Origin: Ruegeria atlantica
GTDB taxonomy: Bacteria > Pseudomonadota > Alphaproteobacteria > Rhodobacterales > Rhodobacteraceae
NCBI RefSeq assembly: GCF_013033965.1
Contig: NZ_WQFE01000007.1
Coordinates: 1-64,000 of the forward strand
Length of the DNA stretch: 64,000 nucleotides
Direction: 5' to 3'
Shown here piece by piece: positions 1 through 8,926 of this stretch (positions within the stretch are counted from its first letter, which is position 1; each line of letters opens with the position of its first letter). A program made the position numbers and the translations under genes. Under the pieces are notes generated by a model. That model searched no databases. It was given only the letters and a program-made list of their open reading frames with translations, and was not told where the DNA came from.

Positions 1-14
1 GATCACGTCTGTAA

Positions 15-197
15 CTAACTTTTATCTCTTGCATCCCGGGCGGCAACCACAGAAGTCGGACGCATCGCGGTGTGCGATCCTTGGGTGTCGACGAAATTTT
101 TTTGTGCCAATTTCAGGTTTTCTGCCCGTCGCTCAGTATTTGGTGTCGGTGTCGCGGCATCCATCAGAGCTTTGAAGTCATCAAGATCATCGGTCAT
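15..197 (-). CDS. Short protein, possible N-terminal fragment of a larger protein
   Basis: This 60-residue frame begins with ATG inside the TGA stop of the upstream sigma factor gene (ATGA overlap), so it is almost certainly the next gene of the same operon. It is acidic at the N-terminus (MTDDLDDFKALMDAATPTP) and has no signal peptide or membrane segment. From memory, Rhodobacteraceae often carry a long von Willebrand factor A protein with a similar N-terminus directly behind such a sigma factor. Here the frame stops at TAG only 17 bases from the window edge, so it is either a genuinely short protein or the broken start of that longer gene. The sequence to the left would decide. Function not assigned. 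Confidence 0.45.
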   Translation of the reverse strand: MTDDLDDFKALMDAATPTPNTERRAENLKLAQKNFVDTQGSHTAMRPTSVVAARDARDKS

Positions 198-739
198 TGT
201 GCCAATTCCTCTTGTCGTAGGGCGCGCAGGCGTTTCCGGATGTCGGACATGCGCCAAGAAACGGTGCCTTCGGACACACCCAGAACTACGGCCGCTTCGG
301 CATGTGTCATTTCATCCTCTAGTGTCAGGGCCAATGTGTCCTGCAACTCTGACGGCAGCGATCGCATGGCACCTTGTAGCCAATCCACTGCTTCTGCTGT
401 TTCAGAAGCCTCTGCCCGTCGCATTTGTTCAATATCGCCCCACCCTGCGGCGGCGCGGCTATGGCTTGCCTGACGACGCCGGGCATCCTCGGCCGCGTTG
501 ACGACGACTCGATAAAGCCAGGTTGTGAACTTGGCCTGCGCCCGAAAGCCCGCGATTTTGTCAGGCAGGGCTGCACAGATATCCTGTGTCAGGTCTTCAG
601 CCTGATCGGCCCGTCCGGTCAGACGAAAGGCCAGACGAAAGACCCGGTCATAGTGGCGCTGCAACAGGGTCGCAAACGCATCGGCATCTCCGTCCGCGGC
701 GGCTTTGGCCAGGTCCTCATCCGATGTTTTCATACGCAT
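194..739 (-). CDS. ECF-type RNA polymerase sigma factor
   Basis: The product is about 181 residues, usual for an extracytoplasmic-function sigma factor. It has a region-2 like block at roughly residues 8-75 (LLQRHYDRVFRLAFRLTGRA, then DQAEDLTQDIC and FTTWLYRVVVNAAED) and a region-4 helix-turn-helix block near residues 125-175 (MRSLPSELQDTL, HAEAAVVLGVSEGTV). Possible starts are a GTG at 742, ATG at 739 and ATG at 733. None has a strong Shine-Dalgarno sequence and 739 is a compromise. It overlaps the following small gene by four bases, implying translational coupling. No anti-sigma gene is visible inside the window, so the signal it answers to is unknown. Confidence 0.85.
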   Translation of the reverse strand: MRMKTSDEDLAKAAADGDADAFATLLQRHYDRVFRLAFRLTGRADQAEDLTQDICAALPDKIAGFRAQAKFTTWLYRVVVNAAEDARRRQASHSRAAAGWGDIEQMRRAEASETAEAVDWLQGAMRSLPSELQDTLALTLEDEMTHAEAAVVLGVSEGTVSWRMSDIRKRLRALRQEELAQ

Positions 740-792
740 CACACTGGGTATGACGAATCAAAAACGTCAATCCTTGGCGAGGCCGTAAAAAA

Positions 793-2373
793 TTAAAAAT
801 GGCCCGCTGAAGCCAATTTCCAATCCGCTGCAAAGTCAGACGGTATTGCGTCGGTCAGCAATACGCCTTCGTCGATAAAGGTATAGAGTTCAGCGTATGA
901 CCGCTCCCGTTCATCTGCCGTGCGGCGGCGGATATCGCCTGGACGCAGGTCAGATACCTTCTCTTTGCCCATAGCGCCCAAAAGCTCTCGGAAACTCTCA
1001 AGCGTCGCATCGTGAAAGCGGTGCACGCGCTGGCGTTTTTGGGGAACATTGACCGCCCTGCCCCGTATCGGGTCCTGAGTGGCCACACCTGACGGGCAGC
1101 GGTTCGTATTGCAATGCAGCGCCTGAATGCACCCTACGGCAAACATCATCGCGCGGGCCGCATTGCACATGTCCGCCCCCAGCGCGAATTTCTCGACCAT
1201 ATCATAGCCTGTGGCCACCTTACCCGAACAGATAATCCGGATTTTGTCGCGCAGACCTACGCCACGCAGGCAGTTATTTACGAAGATCAGGGCTTCGTTA
1301 AGCGGCATACCCAAGCGGTTGGTGAATTCGACCGGTGCGGCACCTGTACCACCTTCGGCACCGTCGATTGTGATGAAGTCCGGCAGGATGCCTGTTTCCA
1401 GCATCGCCTTGCAAATCGCCATGAATTCCGACGGTCTGCCAATACACAGCTTGAACCCGATCGGCTTGCCGCCAGACATTTCCCGCAGATGCTGCACAAA
1501 ATTCAGCAGACCAGTCGGACCTTCGAAGGCAGAGTGGATGGGCGGTGATATCACGTCCTGATGTTCTGGCACACCGCGGATCTCCGCAATCTCCTTATCC
1601 ACTTTTGCTGCAGGCAACACGCCACCATGCGAGGGCTTGGCACCCTGTGACAGCTTGATCTCTATCGCTTTGACAACGTCCTTCTTGGCTTTTTCGGCAA
1701 ACAGGTCCTTATCGAAACCGCCATCAGACGTGCGGCAGCCGAAATAGCCCGTTCCGATCTGCCAGATGATATCGCCGCCCTCAGCCAGATGGTGCGGGGA
1801 CAGGCCGCCTTCACCAGTGTTATGCGCAAATCCGCCGTCCTTGGCTCCGCCGTTCAGTGCCCGGATCGCATTGGCACTGAGCGCCCCAAAGCTCATGGCT
1901 GATACATTCAGCCGCGATGCACTGTACGGCTGCGTGCATTGTGGCCCACCCAGCATAATCCGTTCTTCGCTTTCATCCACATGTTTGGGCGCGAGCGAGT
2001 GGTTTGCCCGATGGTATCCGACGGTCAGCACGTCGTACTGTGTACCAAATGCCTGCGTATCCACCTGCCCTTTTGCACGCGAGTAGACAAGCGATCGAAC
2101 GATCCTGTTGAAGGGGCGGCCGCTTTCGTTGGTTTCCACAAAATACTGACGGATTTCCGGACTGACAAATTCCAGCATGTACCGAAAATGCCCGAGAACC
2201 GGGTAGTTGTTCAGCACGTTGTGCTTGGTTGTCAGCATGTCATAGAGGCCGACCACGGCGTATGGAATCAGCACAACCAGCAACCAATGGGCGGGCGGCC
2301 AGAAAAACCCCCACAACAGGGTCAACGGCAGACACACGTATGTTAGGAAATAATAGAGTCTGCGTACAATCAT
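793..2373 (-). CDS. Membrane-anchored FMN-binding glutamate synthase family protein
   Basis: This is a 526-residue flavoprotein related to the synthase domain of GltB. Two hydrophobic helices lie near residues 7-24 and 27-46, so it is probably membrane-anchored. The TIM-barrel FMN domain follows (about 140-460) with NVSAMSFGALSANA, GEGGLSPHH and DGAEGGTGAAP. A C-x5-C-x4-C motif (C415, C421, C426) matches the 3Fe-4S ligands of glutamate synthases. No glutaminase domain is present, so ammonia-dependent or wholly different electron-transfer chemistry is possible; the substrate is not known. The frame is open to 2493, but ATG at 2373 is preceded by GGGAGAG at good spacing and starts the conserved hydrophobic N-terminus. 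It is transcribed alone, away from crcB. Confidence 0.85.
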   Translation of the reverse strand: MIVRRLYYFLTYVCLPLTLLWGFFWPPAHWLLVVLIPYAVVGLYDMLTTKHNVLNNYPVLGHFRYMLEFVSPEIRQYFVETNESGRPFNRIVRSLVYSRAKGQVDTQAFGTQYDVLTVGYHRANHSLAPKHVDESEERIMLGGPQCTQPYSASRLNVSAMSFGALSANAIRALNGGAKDGGFAHNTGEGGLSPHHLAEGGDIIWQIGTGYFGCRTSDGGFDKDLFAEKAKKDVVKAIEIKLSQGAKPSHGGVLPAAKVDKEIAEIRGVPEHQDVISPPIHSAFEGPTGLLNFVQHLREMSGGKPIGFKLCIGRPSEFMAICKAMLETGILPDFITIDGAEGGTGAAPVEFTNRLGMPLNEALIFVNNCLRGVGLRDKIRIICSGKVATGYDMVEKFALGADMCNAARAMMFAVGCIQALHCNTNRCPSGVATQDPIRGRAVNVPQKRQRVHRFHDATLESFRELLGAMGKEKVSDLRPGDIRRRTADERERSYAELYTFIDEGVLLTDAIPSDFAADWKLASAGHF

Positions 2374-2588
2374 TCGTGCTCTCCCAGGGTCGCGTGGTTT
2401 CCAGCCGGCTGTGGTAGGCGAAGCCTTCGTCAACGTGGGCCAAATCGCCGTTAGATTGCAAGCAATTGTGGCTGTTTTCACGCAATCAGGCAAAGTTGTG
2501 AAATGTAGCCCCGACCTCGGGCGCTGTTGATCCTGACAACGTCAGCTATTATCCCAAAAGAAACGGGATCTGGGCAGGACGACAGGCT

Positions 2589-2996
2589 GTGACACAAGAA
2601 CGAACGCATGTTCGGACCACGGCATTGATGTTTGGTGCCGTATTCATCGGTGGCGCGGCGGGCTCTCTGATGCGCGAACTGTTCTCGGTGAACATACCTG
2701 GCATCGGGTTCCTGACGCAGACCTTTGGCATTAATATCGTGGCCTGCTTCGTACTTGGTTGGCTGTATTCGGTGCGAAGCCGCGTCCATGCCCACATGCT
2801 GCATCTTGGTGCTGTTGGCTTTTGTGGCGGTCTTTCGACTTTTTCCTCTTTTGTTGCGGAATTGGAGCGATTGGCGTTGTCTAACATCTGGATTGCGACC
2901 TCGGCCGCCGCGTTGGAGATCGCGGCTGGGCTGGCCGCCGCTATACTGGGCGAGGCAATCGGACGGCGTTTTCATAGGCATGGGGCAACTGAATGA
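2589..2996 (+). CDS. crcB: CrcB/Fluc fluoride channel subunit 1
   Basis: This small four-helix membrane protein (135 residues) belongs to the CrcB/Fluc family of fluoride exporters. It carries GGAAGSLMRE near the N-terminus, an Asn in the second helix (FGIN) and the hallmark GFCGGLSTFSSF segment that contributes the Phe box. It starts with GTG; an internal ATG at 2628 is possible but would remove part of the first helix. The stop overlaps the start of a second crcB (ATGA), so the two products are made together and may form a heterodimeric channel, as described for paired crcB genes in other bacteria. No fluoride riboswitch fold could be recognised upstream. Confidence 0.88.
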   Translation: MTQERTHVRTTALMFGAVFIGGAAGSLMRELFSVNIPGIGFLTQTFGINIVACFVLGWLYSVRSRVHAHMLHLGAVGFCGGLSTFSSFVAELERLALSNIWIATSAAALEIAAGLAAAILGEAIGRRFHRHGATE

Positions 2997-3355
2997 GCGA
3001 TCTGTTCCTTCATGCCATGTTCGGATTGGGCGGCGGTTTAGGAGCCGTTTTGCGCCATTGGATCGCTCTACGCGTTGTTCATGACCTGCCATTTTCAACT
3101 CTGATTGTAAATATACTGGGTAGCCTGCTGCTGGGTCTCTGGATCGGGTATCTCGGCGACCCAATTGAGATGGGTGAAGAAGAAAAACGCTTGGTTTTCG
3201 GCTTTTGCGGTGGTTTCACGACGTTTTCGAGTTTTGCCTATCAATCGCTAGAGCTACGGCGCGAGCGGACCATCGCACTGGCGGTGGGCAACATACTTCT
3301 TAGTTTGGGCCTGTGCTGGTCCGCGCTCGCAATTGGCCTGTTCCTGATGCGTTAA
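2993..3355 (+). CDS. crcB: CrcB/Fluc fluoride channel subunit 2
   Basis: This second crcB paralogue of 120 residues overlaps the first by four bases. It shows GGLGAVLRHWIA, LIVNILGSLLLG and GFCGGFTTFSSFAYQS, all expected in Fluc channels, including the pore Asn and the Phe pair of the TTFSSF segment. It matches the family consensus more closely than its partner. Four hydrophobic helices are apparent. Its stop codon TAA shares bases with the stop of the convergent MFS gene (TTAA at 3352-3355). The likely role is fluoride efflux across the inner membrane as dual-topology or heteromeric dimers with the upstream gene. Confidence 0.9.
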   Translation: MSDLFLHAMFGLGGGLGAVLRHWIALRVVHDLPFSTLIVNILGSLLLGLWIGYLGDPIEMGEEEKRLVFGFCGGFTTFSSFAYQSLELRRERTIALAVGNILLSLGLCWSALAIGLFLMR

Positions 3356-4875
3356 TGTGCATGCACCGATGCCTGCGTTCCGGGTTTCGGTGCCTTGCAA
3401 AAGAACAGCAGCGGAATAGTCGCCAAGGCCAAAAGCCCTAGATTGTTGAAAACGGTCAGGTATGAAATCAGTTCAGCCTGCTGCGCGATCTCCTGTCCCA
3501 GAATAGCCGCACCTTGAGCACTGTCCGGCGTCAAATTCAGAGGCGCAAGATAGGCTTGCGCGGCCGGGTTATAGGGCGTCACGTTTTGGCTGAGAACAGC
3601 TGTGTTTGTCTGCAAGCCACGGACAACCCACGTCCCGACCAAGGAAATTCCAACCGATGATCCAAGCTGACGGGTCACATTGAACAAGCCGGATGCCTCG
3701 TCCTGCCGCGATTTGGATATGCTTTCGAAAGCCAATATCGACATTGGTACAAACACCAGGCCCATACCCAGACCGCTTACTGCCCCCGGCCAGGCAAGCT
3801 CCCAAAAACCCGCGTCCATGTTGAGAGCTCCCATCATGAAATTGCTGACAGCCGTCAAAAGCATTCCCAACCCAGCCAGAACACGCGGGTCATAACGCGT
3901 TACCAAAACCGCGCCGGTCAAAACCATCGAAACACCTGCAGCGACCCCTCTCGGGATAAACAAATGGCCGGATGCGATAACCGGATAGTCCAACAGGTTC
4001 TGAACAAATGTCGGCAGGATCGCGATGCCGCCGAACAGGGAAATCGCAAATCCAGCGATAACCAGATTGCACAGCGCAAAATTGCGATCCGCGAAAAAAC
4101 GCAGGTCGACCACCGGCTTTTCCGTGGTCAACACGTGCATGATGAACCCCAGCGCGCCCAAAACCGAAGCGATGACGGCAACCTGAATGACCCGCGATGA
4201 CAGCCAGTCCTTGGTTTCTCCCTGATCCAGAAAAAATTGCAGGCAGCCAATTCCGATGGCCAGAAGGGCAAGGCCGGTCCAATCAATGCGAACCTCTTCT
4301 GTTTCATCGTCTGGCAGCTCTCCGGCAAGCAAAAGTAGCGCCATCGCGGCGACCGGCAGGTTCACAAAGAACACCATTCGCCACGAGAAATACTCGGTCA
4401 GAATTGCCCCCACCGTAGGCCCCAACACCGGGGCCACGACGACCCCGAGGCCGAAGACCGCCATCGCCTGCCCGCGCTTCTCGCGGGGGAACGCGTCGAA
4501 AAGAATAGATTGGGACAGCGGGATCAAAAAGGCACCGAACATGCCCTGGGCAAGGCGAAAGGCGACGATGGTCTCAAGGCTCCAGGACAGGCCACACATG
4601 ACCGACATAGTGGCGAACCCGGCCACGGCGGTCAGGATCAAGCGTCGACGGCCAACACGGCGGGCGACAAAGCCCGTTAGCGGCATCACTACAACAGCCG
4701 ATACGATATAGCTCGTCAGTATCCACGTGGCCTGATCCGTCGTTGCGCCGAACGCTGCTTGAATATGGGGCAGCGCGACATTGACGATTGTGCTGTCGAG
4801 CACTTCAAGGATAGCGCTGAGAACAACAGCAACCACAATCACCGGATTGATGTGGCCTGCTGCCGGGGACGTCAT
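3352..4875 (-). CDS. DHA2-family MFS multidrug efflux transporter (EmrB-like)
   Basis: The product is 507 residues with about 14 predicted membrane helices, typical for the EmrB/QacA drug:proton antiporter subfamily. Seen motifs include LDSTIVNVALPHIQ in helix 1, an R-rich loop (VARRVGRRRLI) after helix 2 and an antiporter-type motif near GLGVVVAPVLGPTVGAIL, followed by WRMVFFVNLPV. The gene begins four bases inside the stop of the upstream HlyD-type gene, so the two are translated together as an inner-membrane pump plus periplasmic adaptor. Drug or metabolite specificity cannot be read from the sequence. No outer-membrane TolC-like gene lies nearby. Confidence 0.92.
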   Translation of the reverse strand: MTSPAAGHINPVIVVAVVLSAILEVLDSTIVNVALPHIQAAFGATTDQATWILTSYIVSAVVVMPLTGFVARRVGRRRLILTAVAGFATMSVMCGLSWSLETIVAFRLAQGMFGAFLIPLSQSILFDAFPREKRGQAMAVFGLGVVVAPVLGPTVGAILTEYFSWRMVFFVNLPVAAMALLLLAGELPDDETEEVRIDWTGLALLAIGIGCLQFFLDQGETKDWLSSRVIQVAVIASVLGALGFIMHVLTTEKPVVDLRFFADRNFALCNLVIAGFAISLFGGIAILPTFVQNLLDYPVIASGHLFIPRGVAAGVSMVLTGAVLVTRYDPRVLAGLGMLLTAVSNFMMGALNMDAGFWELAWPGAVSGLGMGLVFVPMSILAFESISKSRQDEASGLFNVTRQLGSSVGISLVGTWVVRGLQTNTAVLSQNVTPYNPAAQAYLAPLNLTPDSAQGAAILGQEIAQQAELISYLTVFNNLGLLALATIPLLFFCKAPKPGTQASVHAH

Positions 4876-5855
4876 TTTTGGGCCTGTGACGCTGTGGTAT
4901 CCACAGTTACTTTGCTGCTACCGCCCACGCGCAGTGGAGCGTCCGTTGGGTCAAGCTCAACCCGCACCGGAAAACGCCGCGTGACTTTGACCCAGTTGCC
5001 ACTGGCATTCTCAGACGGCAGGAGTGAGAACGTATCCCCAGAGCCCCGTCCGATAGACGCGACCTTTCCTGTCAGTGTCAGGCCCGGCAGCATGTCGATC
5101 TTGACGCTGACGGGTTGGCCGGGCCGGATGCGCGGCAGTGACGTCTCTTTGAAATTGGCGTCCACCCACCAATCAGAGGACTCTACGATCGAGAATTGCG
5201 GTGCATTGGCGGAAACCGAGGACCCCGGTCGGAGGCTCAGGTTGGCGATCCAACCATCTGCTGATGCAAAAACCTTGGTCCAATTCTGATTGGCCTGCGC
5301 GATTTCCAACTGAGCTTGCGATGACAGGATGTCATCCTGCTTGGCCGCGAGACCGCTTTGTAGGGCCAACAGGGCTGATTGGCTTGTGGTAAGTTGCGCC
5401 GCGGCGCGCGCAAATTCCGAACTCGACTGATCCAGTGACGCCTGGGCCAGATCACCATCTGAAAACAGCGCCTTAGCACGTTCCAGATTGCTTTGAGCGG
5501 TATTGTAGGCCGACTGCGTGCTGTCGACCACCGCTTGTGCGGCCGCTATTTGCGTACTGTAAGACTGCGCCTGCTGCACCGCGCTGTCGAGATTGGCCTT
5601 GGCCTGATCGACCGAAGCCTTGAATTGAGTATCGTCAATTGTGAACAACAAGTCACCGGTCTTGACCGGCTGGTTCTCAATCACCAGCACCTCTGCGACC
5701 TGACCGGTGACTTGTGGTGCCACGTAGATGATATTCGCCCCGATATAGGCGTCATCGGTCGAAGGGTAGCGTTCCTGATGACGCCAGTACAACACAAGGC
5801 CAGCGGCGATTGCGCCCACGATGACTGCAGCACCGACAACCTTGAGAGATTTCAT
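4872..5855 (-). CDS. HlyD/EmrA-type membrane fusion protein
   Basis: This 327-residue periplasmic adaptor has one N-terminal membrane anchor (about residues 5-24). A family-typical segment follows (YPSTDDAYIGANIIYVAPQV, then a biotinyl-lipoyl-like half ending in PVKTGDLLFTID). A central Ala/Gln-rich coiled-coil hairpin covers about residues 75-190, followed by the second lipoyl half and a beta-barrel. It would link the MFS pump encoded directly downstream (4-base overlap) to an outer-membrane channel. Only 32 bases separate its start from the end of cyoD on the same strand, so it may be read through from the quinol oxidase operon. Confidence 0.92.
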   Translation of the reverse strand: MKSLKVVGAAVIVGAIAAGLVLYWRHQERYPSTDDAYIGANIIYVAPQVTGQVAEVLVIENQPVKTGDLLFTIDDTQFKASVDQAKANLDSAVQQAQSYSTQIAAAQAVVDSTQSAYNTAQSNLERAKALFSDGDLAQASLDQSSSEFARAAAQLTTSQSALLALQSGLAAKQDDILSSQAQLEIAQANQNWTKVFASADGWIANLSLRPGSSVSANAPQFSIVESSDWWVDANFKETSLPRIRPGQPVSVKIDMLPGLTLTGKVASIGRGSGDTFSLLPSENASGNWVKVTRRFPVRVELDPTDAPLRVGGSSKVTVDTTASQAQK

Positions 5856-5887
5856 GAACCCGTTCCTTCACTTGGTGCGGTCAGACG

Positions 5888-6214
5888 TCACATCGGAATA
5901 GTATGCATACGAACCGCCAGATTTCCCATGATCCAGACCGTGCCCAGGATGATGATCAGCAGCACCATCGTGGAAAACAAGATAAGGTCCAGGTCTTCGC
6001 GACTGCTGCGCCGCCGGTCGATATGCAGAAAATAAACCAGCTGTACGATCAACTGAGCCAATCCAAGCAAACTGATTGCAAGGTAAACACCCGGTGTCTC
6101 AATACCGTATCGATAAGCAATTCCGAATACTGCAAAGGTCAACAAAAGCGACCCACCATAACCGATCACATAGCGGCGGCGTTCGCGGCGATGCATTTCG
6201 CTGCGTTTATCCAT
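5888..6214 (-). CDS. cyoD: Cytochrome o ubiquinol oxidase subunit IV
   Basis: This 108-residue protein has three hydrophobic helices (SLLLTFAVFGIAYRYG, VYLAISLLGLAQLIVQLVYF, LFSTMVLLIIILGTVWIMGN), the size and topology of CyoD. The segment LAQLIVQLVYFLHID is characteristic of the family. The start overlaps the stop of cyoC by eight bases (ATGGATAA). It is the last cyo gene here: no cyoE (haem O synthase) follows, and an EmrA-like gene begins 32 bases on. Subunit IV assists assembly of the CuB centre in the E. coli enzyme. Confidence 0.92.
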   Translation of the reverse strand: MDKRSEMHRRERRRYVIGYGGSLLLTFAVFGIAYRYGIETPGVYLAISLLGLAQLIVQLVYFLHIDRRRSSREDLDLILFSTMVLLIIILGTVWIMGNLAVRMHTIPM

Positions 6215-6839
6215 AGGTCAGCCCTCCGAAGTAAACGATCGTGATGATGCCGATCCAGATTAGGTCCAGAAAGTGCCAGAATAGCGCCAGCCGTACCACG
6301 CGCGACATCAGCAGATCGGTCAGGCCAAAGACCCGCAGCTGAATACCCAGCACGATCAACCATATACACCCGGCCGTGACATGAAGCCCGTGCAGGGGCA
6401 CCAGCCCATAGAACGCAGATAGAAATCCGCTGCGCTGCGGGATGCCGCCCTTCTCGGCCATGGACATGAAGTCGCGAATTTCCAAAAACAAAAAACAGAG
6501 CCCAAGAACCAATGTCACGCAGAACCAGAACACGATCCGCCACCGCGGCAGGTTGTATTTGAGAGCAAGCATTGCAAGACCGACAGTCAGACTGCTGGTC
6601 AAAAGAATAAGCGTCTGGGCAAAAATGCTTTTCAGGTCGAACAATTCAGCCGGTCCCGGTCCGCCAGCCTGTGCGTCGATCATCGTGATGTAGATCGCGA
6701 ACATCAGGCCGAAATAGACCAGATCGCTCATCAAGAAGACCCAGAACCCGAACGTAACGACTTCGCTTGCCTTGTCGGCGCTTGCGTGCCGTCGTCCAAG
6801 GTTCAGACCGGGATAGCTATGGGTGGGCGCGCGTTTCAT
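6207..6839 (-). CDS. cyoC: Cytochrome o ubiquinol oxidase subunit III
   Basis: This 210-residue subunit III of a haem-copper quinol oxidase has five hydrophobic helices. It includes FGFWVFLMSDLVYFGLMFA near residue 30 and the closing FWHFLDLIWIGIITIVYF typical of CyoC. It overlaps cyoB upstream by four bases (ATGA) and cyoD downstream by eight, so the subunits are translationally coupled. The N-terminal cytoplasmic stretch (about 20 residues, basic) is normal for the family. It carries no redox centre itself and stabilises the core. Confidence 0.93.
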   Translation of the reverse strand: MKRAPTHSYPGLNLGRRHASADKASEVVTFGFWVFLMSDLVYFGLMFAIYITMIDAQAGGPGPAELFDLKSIFAQTLILLTSSLTVGLAMLALKYNLPRWRIVFWFCVTLVLGLCFLFLEIRDFMSMAEKGGIPQRSGFLSAFYGLVPLHGLHVTAGCIWLIVLGIQLRVFGLTDLLMSRVVRLALFWHFLDLIWIGIITIVYFGGLTYG

Positions 6840-8926
6840 GTCGCGGCCTCCAGATCCGGGCGGGCCAAACCGCGGTTTTCGGGTGCTGTTTCGTAATCAC
6901 GATCAACAGGCTGAGAGTTATGGACCAGATCCAACCAGGCTTCGTGCTGCCTGCGTATCTCTTCGGCCGGAATGATCCGTTCCGTTTCGGACTTGAACGT
7001 CCATGCGATAAAGGACGCAAGCATCAGGACTGACATCAACAAAGCCAGCCACCAGATCCACCAGACCAACGCAAACATCCAGACCCCGCTGAGCACGCAA
7101 AGAATAAAACCAATGCCGGTGTTCAGCGGCACCGAGATGTCTTCATAGGCATCTGGTGACGGGTACGCGGTGCCGCGCTCTTTCGCAGCAGCAAAGTTAT
7201 CGCGATCGGTGACATGGGGGATGATGGCAAAGTTATACGGGGGCGGCGGCGCCGGGATGGACCACTCCAATGTGCGCGCATCCCAAGGATCACCCACTGG
7301 AACACGTGTCTTTTCCCGGTTACGGATACTGATCCAAAGCTGGACAACGACCGAAAGCAAGGCGGCCAAGATGATCAATGCGCCGACGACCGCGATAATC
7401 ATGTATGGGTGGAAGCTCGGGTCCTCCCAACTGAATGACCTGCGGGGCATTCCCATCAGTCCAACGAAGTACAGCGGCAGGAACGTCACCATGAATCCGA
7501 CGGTCCACAACGCGACCGAGACTCGGCCCCAAGCCTCGTTCAGACGGAACCCAAAGGCTTTGGGGAACCAATAATTGTACCCGGCAAGCAACCCGAACAG
7601 CACCCCCGGCAATAAGACGTTGTGAAAGTGGGCGACCAGAAACAGAGTGTTGTGAACCTGATAGTCCACCGTGGGGTTGGCAAGGATCACGCCAGAAAGG
7701 CCACCGATCACAAACAGCATCAGGAAAGAAAGGCCGTAAAGCATAGGCACAGAGAACCGGATACGCCCCCGGAACAGCGTCGCCATCCAGTCATAGACTT
7801 TCACGCCGGTCGGAATGGCAATCAGCATTGTCGCGATGCCAAAAACTGCGTTGATTAGCGCGCTTTGACCCATCGTGAAAAAGTGGTGCAGCCAGACTGT
7901 GAAGGACAGCACCGCAATCGACATCGTGGCGATGACCAACGAGTTATAGCCGTACAAACGTTTAGCCGAGAACGTGGCAAACACCTCGGAATAGATGCCG
8001 TAGGCCGGCAAAACCAACAGATAGACCTCGGGGTGACCGAACAGCCAAAACAAGTTGGCATAGTTCATCATATTGCCGCCAAGGTCGTTGGTGAAAAAAT
8101 GGAAGTCCAAATACCTGTCAGCCGCCAGCATGAGCGCTGCAACCCCAAGAGGCGGCATGGCAAAAACGATCAGGATCGAACTGCAGATGATTGTCCAGCA
8201 ATACATGGGCAGCCGCATGAATTTCATGCCCGGCGCACGCAGCTTGTAAATTGTGACGGCAAAGTTGATGCCCGTGAGTGTCGTTCCGATGCCGGATACA
8301 ACGATCGCCCAGATCCAGTAGTCTGGGCCGACACCGGGATTGAACGCCGCACCGGTGTAGGGCGGATAAGCTGTCCAGCCGCCGGTCGAAAACTCGCCCA
8401 CCACCAGCGAGACCATCAGCATCATCCCGGCCGAAACGGTCAGGCCAAGGCTGATCTGGTTCATCACCGGAAAAGCAACATCACGCGCACCGATCATCAG
8501 TGGGACCAGGAAATTCGCGAGGCCGAACACAAAGGGAACGGCCACAAAGAAGATCATGATCGTGCCGTGGGTGCTAAAGAGTTCGGCGAAATGCTCAGCC
8601 TCTAGAAACCCGTCGCCCGGTCCCGCCGCCTGTTGCGCCCGCATGACAACGCCTTCCAGCACGCCGCGCGCCAGCATGACGATTGCGAACACGATATACA
8701 TGATGCCGATCTTCTTGTGATCCGTGCTGGTCAGCCAGTCACGCCACAATGGCCCCCAAAGGCGAAACCACGTCAATGCCCCGACGACGATTATGACGCC
8801 GACGATCACAATTGCAGCCGCCGCATTGGCAACGATCTCGTTCGTGTTGGGATTCTGTATAAGTCCCGCAATCGGGAAAGAGTCCCAATCCAGACGGCCA
8901 AAGAAGCCAGAACCATTGGTGGTCAT
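6836..8926 (-). CDS. cyoB: Cytochrome o ubiquinol oxidase subunit I
   Basis: This 696-residue catalytic subunit reduces oxygen with electrons from ubiquinol and pumps protons. Visible ligands are H120 (STHGTIM) and H435 region for the low-spin haem and haem o (HFHN, H433/H435), and H298, H347 and H348 for CuB. The Tyr cross-linked to His is in GHPEVYLLVLPAYG (Y302), and E300 is the channel glutamate. At the quinone site, where I recall R71, D75 and H98 in E. coli, this protein has R87, Glu91 and H112, so the Asp appears replaced by Glu. The length is about 30 residues above E. coli CyoB. It overlaps cyoA and cyoC by four bases each. Confidence 0.95.
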   Translation of the reverse strand: MTTNGSGFFGRLDWDSFPIAGLIQNPNTNEIVANAAAAIVIVGVIIVVGALTWFRLWGPLWRDWLTSTDHKKIGIMYIVFAIVMLARGVLEGVVMRAQQAAGPGDGFLEAEHFAELFSTHGTIMIFFVAVPFVFGLANFLVPLMIGARDVAFPVMNQISLGLTVSAGMMLMVSLVVGEFSTGGWTAYPPYTGAAFNPGVGPDYWIWAIVVSGIGTTLTGINFAVTIYKLRAPGMKFMRLPMYCWTIICSSILIVFAMPPLGVAALMLAADRYLDFHFFTNDLGGNMMNYANLFWLFGHPEVYLLVLPAYGIYSEVFATFSAKRLYGYNSLVIATMSIAVLSFTVWLHHFFTMGQSALINAVFGIATMLIAIPTGVKVYDWMATLFRGRIRFSVPMLYGLSFLMLFVIGGLSGVILANPTVDYQVHNTLFLVAHFHNVLLPGVLFGLLAGYNYWFPKAFGFRLNEAWGRVSVALWTVGFMVTFLPLYFVGLMGMPRRSFSWEDPSFHPYMIIAVVGALIILAALLSVVVQLWISIRNREKTRVPVGDPWDARTLEWSIPAPPPPYNFAIIPHVTDRDNFAAAKERGTAYPSPDAYEDISVPLNTGIGFILCVLSGVWMFALVWWIWWLALLMSVLMLASFIAWTFKSETERIIPAEEIRRQHEAWLDLVHNSQPVDRDYETAPENRGLARPDLEAAT

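Noticed and set aside
2494-2588. Possible fluoride riboswitch before the crcB pair
   Set aside because: I could not find the conserved core elements or a pseudoknot arrangement in these 95 bases.
7865-8605. A 246-codon plus-strand frame opposite cyoB
   Set aside because: It is rich in His, Gln and Arg as expected for the complement of membrane-protein codons; the cyoB frame contains all catalytic ligands.
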